Part shown: piece after piece, positions 36,295 through 44,203 of the stretch
How positions within the stretch are numbered: the first letter of the stretch is position 1
How the letters are laid out: each line of letters begins with the position of its first letter
Source: UBA4742 sp037138595
GTDB taxonomy: Bacteria > Actinomycetota > Acidimicrobiia > Acidimicrobiales > Acidimicrobilacustridaceae
Direction of reading: 5' to 3'
DNA length: 64,000 nucleotides
NCBI GenBank assembly: GCA_037138595.1
Contig: JBAXIB010000001.1
Location: 107,346-171,345 of the forward strand
Made by a program: the position numbers and the translations under genes
The notes under the pieces: generated by a model
Database searches by the model: none
The model's input: the letters and a program-made list of their open reading frames with translations, nothing else
What the model was told of the DNA's origin: nothing

Positions 36295-38790
36295 TCACAC
36301 CACAATGTTGATGAGCTTGGGTGGCTTTGCGATGATCTTGCGAGGCGGCCCGGTGAGGAACGGCTGCACTTTGTCCGACGCCAACGCCAGCGCCTCGGCA
36401 TCAGTTTCGTTGATCTCGGCTGACACCTCGATACGGTCACGAACCTTGCCATTTACCTGAACCACCATGGTCATCGTCTCGACCGCAAGCATTGCTTTAT
36501 CCGCTTTGGGCCAGGACTGTTCATGGATGTGCGCAGGTCGCCCGCTTCCCGAATCGGGAGCATGGCGCTGCGACCAAAGCTGCGCCGTAATATGCGGTGC
36601 CATCGGAGCCATCAGCAACAACAGGGTGTCGAGCGCTTCATCGAGTGTCGCAGTTCGACTGCCTTCGTCGGCGAGCACATACCGATTCAACACATTGACG
36701 AATTCCATGTAGGCCGCCACCGCCGTGTTGTAACTCCAACGCTCATAGTCGTCGGTTACCCGAGCGATCAGCCGATGAGTGGCTTTTTGAATATCGACAT
36801 CAACCGGCAACGCGTCACGAGTTACCGAAGGCGCAGCGCCTACTACGTCGCCATTTGCCAATCGCCACAAGCGCTGCAGGAATCGAGCCGTGCCGTCGAT
36901 CGAGACACCTTCCCAATCGACGTCATCCTCGGGAGGCCCGACAAACAGATGCGCGAGTCGCAATGCATCGGCACCCTCCCGATCAAGGATCTCTTCGGGT
37001 GCAACCAGGTTCCCTTTGCTCTTCGACATTTTGTCGCCATCAAGTCGAATCATCCCTTGCGTGAATAACCGCGAAAACGGCTCGCGTAGCGACGGTGGCG
37101 CAATGCCGAGGTCCGAAAGGGCCTTGGTGAAAAACCGCGCGTACATGAGATGCAAAATCGCGTGTTCGACCCCGCCGATGTATTGATCAACAGGCATCCA
37201 TGAATCAGTCGCAGCAGATGAAAATGGTTCGTCGTGGTTCCACGGATCGGTGAAACGGAGGTAATACCAAGATGAATCAACGAAAGTGTCCATCGTGTCA
37301 GTTTCACGTCGCGCCGGAGCAGCGCACGATGGGCAAACTGTGTTCAAAAACTGCGCGTGGAGTTGCAGCGGCGATTGACCGGTCGGCGCAAACTCGACAT
37401 CGTCAGGGGCAAGCACTGGCAATTGATTGTCGGGAACCGGCTGGATTCCGCAATCATCGCAATAGATCACTGGTATCGGGCAGCCCCAAAACCGCTGTCG
37501 CGATAACAACCAATCCCGTAAACGATACTTTGTCGACCCCGTGCCTAGGCCGTGTTCTTCGAGCCAGGATATTGCCGCCTCAACACCATCATTCTTGCCC
37601 ATTCCATCGAGCCAGTCGCTGTTGATGTGCACGCCTTCGCCGGTGAACGCTTCGCCATTCCAGTCATCCGGTGGCTCGATCGTTCGGATGATCGGCAGTC
37701 CGTGGAGCGTCGCGAAATCCCAATCTCGCTGGTCTTCGCCGGGAACCGCCATGATCGCACCGGTGCCGTACCCCATGAGGACGTAATCGGCGAGATAGAG
37801 CGGTACAGGCCTTTGCGTAAATGGGTTAAGTACATAGGAACCGGTAAATACGCCGCGTTTGTCCAGGCCTCCTTCAGACTTCATGCGATCGACATCGCTT
37901 GTCTCACCGACTCGCAACACGAACGCTTCAACCTCGTTCCGATGCTCGGCAGTTGTCACCATCGCAACCATGGGATGCTCTGGTGCCATGACCGCATAAG
38001 TCATGCCAAAACTGGTGTCCGGTCGCGTAGTGAACACTGCAACTGATCCGACACCAACTTGGGGATGTCCATCAACATCCACCACATCCATCGCGAACTC
38101 CGCGCCATGGGATCGACCGATCCAATTGCGCTGCATGATCTTCACTCGCTCGGGCCAATCAAGATCATCGAGGTCATCGAGCAATTGATCGGCGTAATCG
38201 GTGATCTTAAAAAACCACTGCTCAAGATCACGTTTCTCGACTACTGCGCCTGACCGCTCTGCAGTGCCATCAGCGAGTACCTGTTCATTCGCAAGCACCG
38301 TCTGGTCGACAGGATCCCAATTAACCGGCGCATTCTTTCGATACGCAAGGCCCGCTTTGAGAAATTGCAAGAAGATCCATTGCGTCCACCGGATGTAATC
38401 CGGATCATGACTTTTGACCTCTCGTCGCCAGTCATACACCGAACCGATTCGGCTAATCGATTGTCGGAGCATCTCAATGCGCTCATCGGTAAATGGGCGT
38501 GGATGAACTCCCGTCTTGATCGCAGCATTTTCAGCCGGCAGCCCGAACGAGTCGAAACCCATTGGGCTCAATACCGCGTAGCCATTCATCGTCCGATAAC
38601 GCACGATGAGGTCACCGAAGGTGTAGTTACGCACGTGGCCCATATGCGCTGCCCCGCTCGGGTAGGGATACATGCACAACGTGTAATAGTGCGGCCGCGG
38701 GTCGTCATTTTCGACTTGGTAAGTACCCCAGTCTTGCCAGCGGACCTGCCACGCTGCTTCGATCGCCTGCACGTCATAGGGCTCTGCCAT
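36295..38790 (-). CDS. leuS: leucyl-tRNA synthetase
   Basis: Class Ia synthetase charging tRNA-Leu, 831 aa. The HIGH box is HMGH in YPSGAAHMGHVRN, the KMSKS loop is DKMSKSKGN. The editing domain (about 220-420) includes TTRPDTSFG and the conserved Asp region AVPGEDQRDWDFA. An anticodon-binding and C-terminal domain follow. I chose ATG 38790 (MAEPYDVQ): upstream codons to 38874 are not conserved, and TACCAT lies exactly six bases before this ATG, which predicts a leaderless mRNA. No T-box or leader peptide is present. Confidence 0.96.
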   Translation of the reverse strand: MAEPYDVQAIEAAWQVRWQDWGTYQVENDDPRPHYYTLCMYPYPSGAAHMGHVRNYTFGDLIVRYRTMNGYAVLSPMGFDSFGLPAENAAIKTGVHPRPFTDERIEMLRQSISRIGSVYDWRREVKSHDPDYIRWTQWIFLQFLKAGLAYRKNAPVNWDPVDQTVLANEQVLADGTAERSGAVVEKRDLEQWFFKITDYADQLLDDLDDLDWPERVKIMQRNWIGRSHGAEFAMDVVDVDGHPQVGVGSVAVFTTRPDTSFGMTYAVMAPEHPMVAMVTTAEHRNEVEAFVLRVGETSDVDRMKSEGGLDKRGVFTGSYVLNPFTQRPVPLYLADYVLMGYGTGAIMAVPGEDQRDWDFATLHGLPIIRTIEPPDDWNGEAFTGEGVHINSDWLDGMGKNDGVEAAISWLEEHGLGTGSTKYRLRDWLLSRQRFWGCPIPVIYCDDCGIQPVPDNQLPVLAPDDVEFAPTGQSPLQLHAQFLNTVCPSCAAPARRETDTMDTFVDSSWYYLRFTDPWNHDEPFSSAATDSWMPVDQYIGGVEHAILHLMYARFFTKALSDLGIAPPSLREPFSRLFTQGMIRLDGDKMSKSKGNLVAPEEILDREGADALRLAHLFVGPPEDDVDWEGVSIDGTARFLQRLWRLANGDVVGAAPSVTRDALPVDVDIQKATHRLIARVTDDYERWSYNTAVAAYMEFVNVLNRYVLADEGSRTATLDEALDTLLLLMAPMAPHITAQLWSQRHAPDSGSGRPAHIHEQSWPKADKAMLAVETMTMVVQVNGKVRDRIEVSAEINETDAEALALASDKVQPFLTGPPRKIIAKPPKLINIVV

Positions 38791-38796
38791 GACCGC

Positions 38797-38802
38797 ATGG
38801 TA
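38797..38802 (-). promoter_or_regulatory. -10 box of leuS (leaderless)
   Basis: TACCAT on the minus strand, then six bases, then the ATG at 38790. The first transcribed base would be the A of the start codon. Same geometry as at proA, nadD, the MoxR gene and pspA. Confidence 0.5.
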
Positions 38803-38921
38803 CTGACGGCGACGTTCGCGACGGTAACCCGCGGCGAACTCCATCAACACGGTCTTGGCGAAATCCCTAACCATGTCGATTCGACCGCATTGAAGCAGCT
38901 GGTAAGGTCACTGGTCCTGAT

Positions 38922-38994
38922 GGGGCTATAGCTCAGTTGGTAGAGCGCTTCCATGGCATGGAAGAGGTCAGGAGTTCGATTCTCCTTAGCTCCA
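38922..38994 (+). tRNA. tRNA-Ala (GGC)
   Basis: 73 bases that fold into a full cloverleaf: acceptor GGGGCTA/TAGCTCC, D-arm GCTC/GAGC, anticodon stem CTTCC/GGAAG around loop ATGGCAT (anticodon GGC), T-arm AGGAG/CTCCT with TTCGATT, discriminator A. The third acceptor pair is G-U, the identity element of tRNA-Ala. The 3' CCA is not encoded. It stands between the leftward genes leuS and rsfS but reads rightward. Confidence 0.97.
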
Positions 38995-39018
38995 CTTAGC
39001 GCTGCGGCGCGCGCCTCA

Positions 39019-39462
39019 TCACCGAAGTTCAGGCGCGGGCGACTCTTCGGCTTGCAATGAGACGTCACCGACAGAATCAGTTTCGGTTTCGCTGGCCCAG
39101 GAAAGTCGCGGGACATCAGCCCAAAGGCGTTCAAGTTCGTAATATGCCCGCGCCTCATCAAGCATCACATGGACCACAAAATCGCCGTAATCAAGCAGGA
39201 CCCATCGCAGCGAGTCAAGCCCTTCGACTCGTAATGGACGCGGGCCGCCTTCGGCATGAAGGCGTTGTTCGACTTCTTCGGCCACACTTCGCACTTGGCG
39301 CGCATTTCTTCCGCCAGTGATGACGAAGTATCCGGTGATCGACAACACGTCACCAACGTCGAGCAACAACGTCTGCTCATCGGTCTTCGATGCCGCTGAT
39401 CGCGCCGCGATCCGCGCCCACTCCAAAACCATCTCGCTAGAAACCTGCACCCGCTCAGCCAC
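39019..39462 (-). CDS. rsfS: ribosomal silencing factor RsfS
   Basis: 147 aa protein of the RsfS (YbeB/Iojap) family. It binds uL14 on the 50S subunit and blocks subunit joining in starved cells. The core motifs are present: DVGDVLSITGYFVITGGRNARQ (quoted part: DVLSITGYFVI), GLDSLRWVLLDYGDFVVHVM (part: WVLLDYGDFVVHV) and ARAYYELERLWAD. A short acidic tail follows. The start is GTG 39462, overlapping the end of the LCP/LytR_C gene by 8 bases, in the leftward nadD-LCP-rsfS operon common in actinobacteria. Confidence 0.95.
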   Translation of the reverse strand: MAERVQVSSEMVLEWARIAARSAASKTDEQTLLLDVGDVLSITGYFVITGGRNARQVRSVAEEVEQRLHAEGGPRPLRVEGLDSLRWVLLDYGDFVVHVMLDEARAYYELERLWADVPRLSWASETETDSVGDVSLQAEESPAPELR

Positions 39463-40846
39463 CTCGAACCCCGCCAGCTTTCTTAGTCACCGTAGTTTTC
39501 GTGGTTGTCGGTTTCGTTGAAGTCGTCGAAGCGAAAACTGTTGTTGTCGTAGTTTGGCCTGCTCCAGCGCCAACGCCAGTTCCTTCCGTCGACGGCAGTC
39601 CAATCGCATCGGTTCCTACTATGACCATGATGTCGACAGAATCGCCGGTATCACCGCTCATCACAATCTCGCCAACACCGAGAGCTGCCCGAAGTTGCTC
39701 GGCTCGCTGACGCTGCAGTTCATCGGTGATGATGAACTGCGTCGCGGTCACCCCAAAAGTTGATGCGTTTCCAATGGTCTCGATCTGCGCGCCATTGGCC
39801 GCCAAGCTGAGCGCGGCGGCAAGTCCGTGATCAAGCTTTCCGGTGCCGTCCAATACCCGTAGTCGAGGGCGTGAACCAGGTGGTGCCGCAGTCGGAAACG
39901 GTACTGACCGAGCGACCAGCGCGTTCACTTCGTCGGTGATTGGCACGAATACCCCGGCATACATGTCGGGTCTTGATTGCACCTTTACTGGCAAGACCGA
40001 ATAGGTCACTTGGTCGGACGCTAAGGCACGAAGAAACCGTCCGGGCCCCGTTTCGGACTCGCCCGGAACTGCGTCGGGGCTCCCATTGGCCGCCACCTTG
40101 GTTAGCCATGCCCCCCAAAATGCTTCCTGCCGCAGAAGTCGATTGGTATCGCTTTCCGCGTAATTCCCAGCGAGGAGATAGGCACCGACTCGGTCGGGCG
40201 CTAGTTCGAGTGGACCGCGAGGAAATACTTCGCCGTTGGCGTTCACGTTGTCAGGATTCGCGACCGTTATGGCACCAACCGGCGAAACGAGGTCCTCCCA
40301 ATTGGAACGGTTCACCACCGTGACTGAACCCGCATCAATCCCGAGGACCGAATCGAGCCCTGCCTTCAATCCTGGTGCACCTCCGGCGGCAAACGCGTCA
40401 GTCAGCGTTTGGTAATCCGGCAAGTTCGGGACTCGCGTTGACGCCGGAATAAAAATCACCGACCCAGCGCCGTCGCTCGTCAATGACATCATCGCGACGC
40501 TCGAGAGTTGTCCGAGGTCAGAGACCGAAGCGAGTGAACCGGTGGGCGTCGGTTCGACTGCCGCTTCCCATCCTGGCTTGGCTGGGTCACTCGGAGAAAG
40601 GATCAATCGGCCGTTGTCGCTTTGCAACACCACTCGTGCTCCGAAATACATCAAGACGGGGACACAAGTGATGAGCACCACCAACACGATTGGAAAACCA
40701 ATCCGCCACCAAGCGCGCTCACGTTCAAGACTCGGCGTTGGAGCGAGTGGCTCACTCAGGTCAAGCAATTCAACGAGCGTGCTTGCAACCGCAGGCTGTG
40801 CATCCTCGTCAGCCTGGACGCCGGGGTCGTCAACTGGGGTCGTCAT
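39455..40846 (-). CDS. LCP-like protein with LytR C-terminal domain
   Basis: About 463 aa. Cytoplasmic N-terminus with FtsK-like acidic stretch, one membrane helix (IGFPIVLVVLITCVPVLMYFG), then an extracytoplasmic LCP-like domain (LTDAFAAGGAPGLKAGL, ESDTNRLLRQEAFW) and a LytR_C domain (RLRVLDGTGKLDHGLAAAL to SVDIMVIVGTDA), ending in a Thr/Lys tail. LCP enzymes attach wall teichoic acids or arabinogalactan-type polymers to peptidoglycan. The arginine of the IPRD motif is missing here (IPASTRV), while the SD-x-R-x-x-RQ motif is partly kept, so enzymatic activity is doubtful. ATG 40846 was chosen since the longer frame runs into nadD. Confidence 0.75.
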   Translation of the reverse strand: MTTPVDDPGVQADEDAQPAVASTLVELLDLSEPLAPTPSLERERAWWRIGFPIVLVVLITCVPVLMYFGARVVLQSDNGRLILSPSDPAKPGWEAAVEPTPTGSLASVSDLGQLSSVAMMSLTSDGAGSVIFIPASTRVPNLPDYQTLTDAFAAGGAPGLKAGLDSVLGIDAGSVTVVNRSNWEDLVSPVGAITVANPDNVNANGEVFPRGPLELAPDRVGAYLLAGNYAESDTNRLLRQEAFWGAWLTKVAANGSPDAVPGESETGPGRFLRALASDQVTYSVLPVKVQSRPDMYAGVFVPITDEVNALVARSVPFPTAAPPGSRPRLRVLDGTGKLDHGLAAALSLAANGAQIETIGNASTFGVTATQFIITDELQRQRAEQLRAALGVGEIVMSGDTGDSVDIMVIVGTDAIGLPSTEGTGVGAGAGQTTTTTVFASTTSTKPTTTKTTVTKKAGGVRGG

Positions 40847-40895
40847 GTTGATGTCCCGCACAGAAACTGTCGATCGAGAGCAAGCGAATAGGTCA

Positions 40896-41495
40896 TCAGA
40901 AGCCGTCACGATAGAGGCCACGCTCAGCGATGACCGCAATCGTTGCATCCGGGACCAAAAAATCGAGCGGTCGACCATCGAGAATTCGAGCTCGCAGGTC
41001 GGTGCTTGAAACCTCAAGTCGAGGTACTTGCACTCGTTCAACGTCCCAGCCCGGTGGAAGGTCGCCACCGAAACCCGGGCGCTCCACCACCACCACTTGC
41101 GATCGCTTCTTGATGTCCTCAATCCGTTCCCACGTATCGAGGCCGGCCGCGGCATCTTGCCCCACGACGACAAACACCTGCCGAGATGCATCCTCATCGA
41201 GCAATTCGTTGATCGTGTCGATAGTGAACGAGTCGCCACCTCGGCGAAGTTCGATGTCAGATGCTTCGATGCCATCGAAGTCAGCGACGGCAGCAATCAC
41301 CATCGCCAATCGATCTTCCGGCGCACTCAGTGGGCGACTTCCTGCCTTTTGCCATGGGTGATTTGCGACGGTCAGCAGCAACCGATCAAGGCGAAGTTCG
41401 TGACGAACGTTGACCGCAGCAACGAGATGCCCAATATGAGGCGGATCAAAGGTCCCCCCGAAGATGCCAACGCGCTCGCCAGTCCCGTAGGTCAC
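40896..41495 (-). CDS. nadD: nicotinate-nucleotide adenylyltransferase
   Basis: NAD biosynthesis enzyme that joins nicotinate mononucleotide and ATP, 199 aa. GIFGGTFDPPHIGH is the nucleotide-binding start, and the end has VSSTDLRARI, the ISSTxIR motif of the family. The frame is open to a GTG at 41552, but GTG 41495 lies exactly six bases after TACACT, so a leaderless start there is most likely and also gives the usual N-terminus length. It heads the nadD-LCP-rsfS run. In many actinobacteria proA is directly upstream; here the sigma, shikimate and sulfur genes lie between. Confidence 0.93.
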   Translation of the reverse strand: MTYGTGERVGIFGGTFDPPHIGHLVAAVNVRHELRLDRLLLTVANHPWQKAGSRPLSAPEDRLAMVIAAVADFDGIEASDIELRRGGDSFTIDTINELLDEDASRQVFVVVGQDAAAGLDTWERIEDIKKRSQVVVVERPGFGGDLPPGWDVERVQVPRLEVSSTDLRARILDGRPLDFLVPDATIAVIAERGLYRDGF

Positions 41496-41501
41496 CGCTG
41501 G

Positions 41502-41507
41502 AGTGTA
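41502..41507 (-). promoter_or_regulatory. -10 box of nadD (leaderless)
   Basis: TACACT on the minus strand, six bases before GTG 41495, so the start codon would be the 5' end of the mRNA. No ribosome site is present. Confidence 0.5.
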
Positions 41508-41615
41508 GAAGCCTTCCGAGCGGGGCGAATGGCACCCAGGTGCCGTTGTCACAGCGACAGTTGACCTAGTTATGTATCAATTCTTTGCGCAATCGTGCCG
41601 ATACCGCAGTATGTG

Positions 41616-41646
41616 GGTGACGAAAGTCACCAGATTCTGAGGAATC
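41616..41646 (+). promoter_or_regulatory. two small hairpins upstream of the sigma factor gene
   Basis: GGTGAC-GAAA-GTCACC (41616-41631) is a perfect six-base stem closed by a GNRA-type GAAA loop. GATTC-TGAG-GAATC (41633-41646) follows directly. They lie between nadD and the sigma gene, about 145-175 bases before its start. They may be mRNA hairpins or protein-binding palindromes; which one is not known. Confidence 0.5.
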
Positions 41647-41716
41647 CTTTGGCTCCATTTGGGGCTGAACACAGTGTCCGACCTGGTCTGCCACATTGGC
41701 GACGGACATGCTCACA

Positions 41717-41743
41717 CCCCCCCTCCCCCCCACACATCCCCCC
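41717..41743. repeat. C-tract (C7-T-C7-ACACAT-C6), possible G-quadruplex on the minus strand
   Basis: Three cytosine runs of 7, 7 and 6 within 27 bases, ending 46 bases before the sigma factor ATG. The minus strand thus carries G6, G7 and G7; four G-tracts of two or three bases can be chosen, so a quadruplex is possible. Such runs are also prone to length change by slippage. Confidence 0.7.
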
Positions 41744-41789
41744 AAACTTTCGACCCAGTGGCTTTTCGCTGGAGTCAATTGGAGCAGCC

Positions 41790-42620
41790 ATGAGTGATTC
41801 AGTCGGTCAATATTTGAACGAAATCGGACTCGTCCCTCTCCTCACCGCGCAAGAGGAACGTGATCTCTCGCAAATCATTGAGATTGGGCGCGATGCATCG
41901 GAACGAATTGAATCTGGCGATCGAGCCATCGAAACGAAGCGCCAAGTCCGCAAAGCGGCAGAAGCCAAGGACCGATTCATCCGGGCCAATCTCCGCCTCG
42001 TCGTTTCGATTGCCCGTCGCTACCCGCTCCCGTCCGGCATGGAACTCCTTGATTTGGTCCAAGAAGGCAACCTCGGGTTGGAGCACGCCGTCGACAAGTT
42101 TGATTGGCGCAAGGGATTCAAGTTTTCGACCTACGCAACATTCTGGATTCGCCAAGCGATCGGTCGAGCGCTCGACCAAAAAGCCTCACTCGTACGCCTA
42201 CCAGGTGACCGTTCCGCGAGCTTGCGCGCCGCACTTCGGCAGGTCTCGGGCGAGGGCGAAGAACTCGACGCCGAACATGCCCGACTCCACCGCCTCACGA
42301 CACCGACCTCACTCGATCGAACCATCGGTGAAGACGACAGCAATCAATTGATTGACCTGTTGCCGGACGCCAAACCGGGGCCGGAAGCATTGGTTATGGA
42401 GCGCGCTGAACAAGAGATGATGACCGATTTACTTTCAATTCTTGAACCCCGAGCCAAATTTGCGGTGGAGCAACGATTCGGATTGCACGATGGACGCAAA
42501 CACAGCTACCGCGAAGTCGGCGACGAACTCGGAGTTACCGCTGAAGCCGCTCGACGCCTCGTGAAACGTGCCGTCTCGACCGTTCGCGAAGAGGCTCAAG
42601 TTCGCATTGACGCCGCCTAA
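41790..42620 (+). CDS. group 2 sigma-70 family RNA polymerase sigma factor
   Basis: Sigma factor of 276 aa. Region 1.2 is DSVGQYLNEIGLVPLLTAQEE, region 2 includes NLRLVVSIARRYPLPSG, LLDLVQEGNLGLEHAVDKFD (part: DLVQEGNLGL) and FSTYATFWIRQAIGRAL, which read the -10 box. A region 3 follows, and region 4 ends with YREVGDELGVTAEAARRLVKRAV, the -35 reader. It lacks the long region 1.1 of the principal sigma, so it is a group 2 (alternative, HrdB/SigB-like) factor, usually for stress or stationary phase. ATG 41790 has GGAG five bases upstream; an in-frame start at 41595 would add 65 residues of Pro-rich sequence translated from the C-tract and is rejected. Confidence 0.92.
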   Translation: MSDSVGQYLNEIGLVPLLTAQEERDLSQIIEIGRDASERIESGDRAIETKRQVRKAAEAKDRFIRANLRLVVSIARRYPLPSGMELLDLVQEGNLGLEHAVDKFDWRKGFKFSTYATFWIRQAIGRALDQKASLVRLPGDRSASLRAALRQVSGEGEELDAEHARLHRLTTPTSLDRTIGEDDSNQLIDLLPDAKPGPEALVMERAEQEMMTDLLSILEPRAKFAVEQRFGLHDGRKHSYREVGDELGVTAEAARRLVKRAVSTVREEAQVRIDAA

Positions 42621-42726
42621 CACTTGCTCGCAGCTACCGCCATTGGCAGGTTCCAGTTGTACATCTCGGGCTTCGCTCAGATAATCGCTTTGCGTATGCG
42701 GGCTATGTCCGGCAACGTAGGGCATT

Positions 42727-44070
42727 GTGGAAAACACTTGGACTCCCGATTCGTGGCGCCAGCGAGCGTCGGCCCAGCAACCCGAATGGCCTGATGCAGC
42801 CGCGCTGACCGCTGCGCTTGACACCATGGCGACTATGCCTCCGTTGGTGTTCGCCGGAGAAGCCCGCAATCTCACGGACAAGTTGGCCCAAGTTGCGCGC
42901 GGCGAAGCGTTCTTGCTGCAGGCTGGCGATTGCGCCGAGTCATTTGAAGCATTTTCAGCCGATACCATCCGCGACAAACTGCGAGTCATTCTTCAAATGG
43001 CCGTAGTGCTCATGTATTCGTCAGGCGTTCCGGTCGTCAAGGTCGGGCGCATCGCGGGCCAATATGGCAAGCCGCGATCGTCACCAACCGAGACTATTGA
43101 CGGTGTCGAGTTACCGTCATTCCGCGGTCATATCGTCAATGACATTGCATTTACGCAATCGGCTCGGATTCCAGATCCGCAGCGCATGATTACTGCGTAT
43201 CAACAATCGGCCTCGACGTTGAACCTATTACGGGCTTTCACCAATGGCGGTTTCGCTGATCTCACTCGCGTGCACGCATGGAATCAAGAGTTTGTCGCGA
43301 CTTCAAGCGAAGGACAGACCTACGAAAAGATCGCCGACGAAATCGACCGCGCCCTCCGATTCATGAAAGCTTGCGGAATCGACAGTGCGCGCGAGGAGCG
43401 ACTTCACAATGTCGACATCTGGACGAGCCATGAAGCGCTGATACTTGGGTACGAACAAGCGCTTACTCGGCGCGACTCGCTGACGGGCGACTGGTACGAC
43501 TGCTCGGCTCACATGCTGTGGATTGGTGAGCGGACCCGTCAACTCGATGGCGGACACGTCGAATTCTTGTCCGGCGTAGGCAACCCGATCGGAGTCAAGA
43601 TCGGCCCGACCATCGCCGCTGAGGAATTGATCGCGCTTTGCGACGCGCTGAATCCCGACAAACGGGCCGGTCGCCTGACGCTGATTTCCCGGATGGGTGC
43701 CGACCGAGTCGAAACCGCCCTACCTCCCCTGTTGCAAGCAGTCAGCGACAGCGACCACCCAGTCGTGTGGGCTTGTGACCCAATGCATGGCAACACCTTC
43801 ACTGCCCCCAGCGGGCGAAAGACGCGGCATTTCGATCACGTCCTCGCCGAGATTGTCGGATTTTTCAATGCCCATGCAACGGCAGGTACCTGGCCTGGTG
43901 GCGTGCATATTGAACTAACCGGCGACAACGTCACTGAATGCCTCGGCGGAGCCGAGGAAATTCTCGATGCCGACCTTGGTTCTCGCTATGAAACCATGTG
44001 CGATCCGCGACTTAACGGCCGCCAATCGCTTGATCTTGCGTTTCGCGTGGCTGACCTGCTGCGTCGGTAA
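42727..44070 (+). CDS. aroG: class II (plant-type) DAHP synthase
   Basis: First enzyme of the shikimate pathway, joining phosphoenolpyruvate and erythrose-4-phosphate, 447 aa. Class II motifs are clear: LLQAGDCAESF, VVKVGRIAGQYGKPRS, ESYRGD-type region as PSFRGHIVNDIAF, KIGPT, CDPMHGNT and HIELTGDNVTECLGG. Metal ligands (Cys in AGDC, His in DPMHGN, Glu in GG) are in place. The start is GTG 42727, about 106 bases after the sigma gene. GATAAT at 42680-42685 may be its -10 box. Mycobacterial class II enzymes are feedback-regulated by aromatic amino acids; the same is likely but not shown here. Confidence 0.95.
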   Translation: MENTWTPDSWRQRASAQQPEWPDAAALTAALDTMATMPPLVFAGEARNLTDKLAQVARGEAFLLQAGDCAESFEAFSADTIRDKLRVILQMAVVLMYSSGVPVVKVGRIAGQYGKPRSSPTETIDGVELPSFRGHIVNDIAFTQSARIPDPQRMITAYQQSASTLNLLRAFTNGGFADLTRVHAWNQEFVATSSEGQTYEKIADEIDRALRFMKACGIDSAREERLHNVDIWTSHEALILGYEQALTRRDSLTGDWYDCSAHMLWIGERTRQLDGGHVEFLSGVGNPIGVKIGPTIAAEELIALCDALNPDKRAGRLTLISRMGADRVETALPPLLQAVSDSDHPVVWACDPMHGNTFTAPSGRKTRHFDHVLAEIVGFFNAHATAGTWPGGVHIELTGDNVTECLGGAEEILDADLGSRYETMCDPRLNGRQSLDLAFRVADLLRR

Positions 44071-44110
44071 CTCGCCGAACGAAACCAGCTGTGCAACCTC
44101 GCCGCAATTG

Positions 44111-44140
44111 TTGACTAATTAGGTCAGGATTTGCTAAACC
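44111..44140 (+). promoter_or_regulatory. promoter of the sulfite reductase-APS reductase operon
   Basis: TTGACT and TAAACC are 18 bases apart. Transcription would start near 44147, leaving a leader of about 57 bases before ATG 44204. TGAC-N7-GTCA (44112-44126) overlaps the -35 box and could be an operator for a sulfur regulator (inference). Confidence 0.45.
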
Positions 44141-44203
44141 GTGGAGCCCAGGACGGTTTCATCACCGACGGATCCAGTTCCCCAGCGCAGGCGAAGGCAA
44201 TTC

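Noticed and set aside
41595..41789. 65-residue N-terminal extension of the sigma factor
   Set aside because: It would translate the C-tract into a Pro/His-rich stretch; the ATG at 41790 has a proper ribosome site and starts region 1.2.
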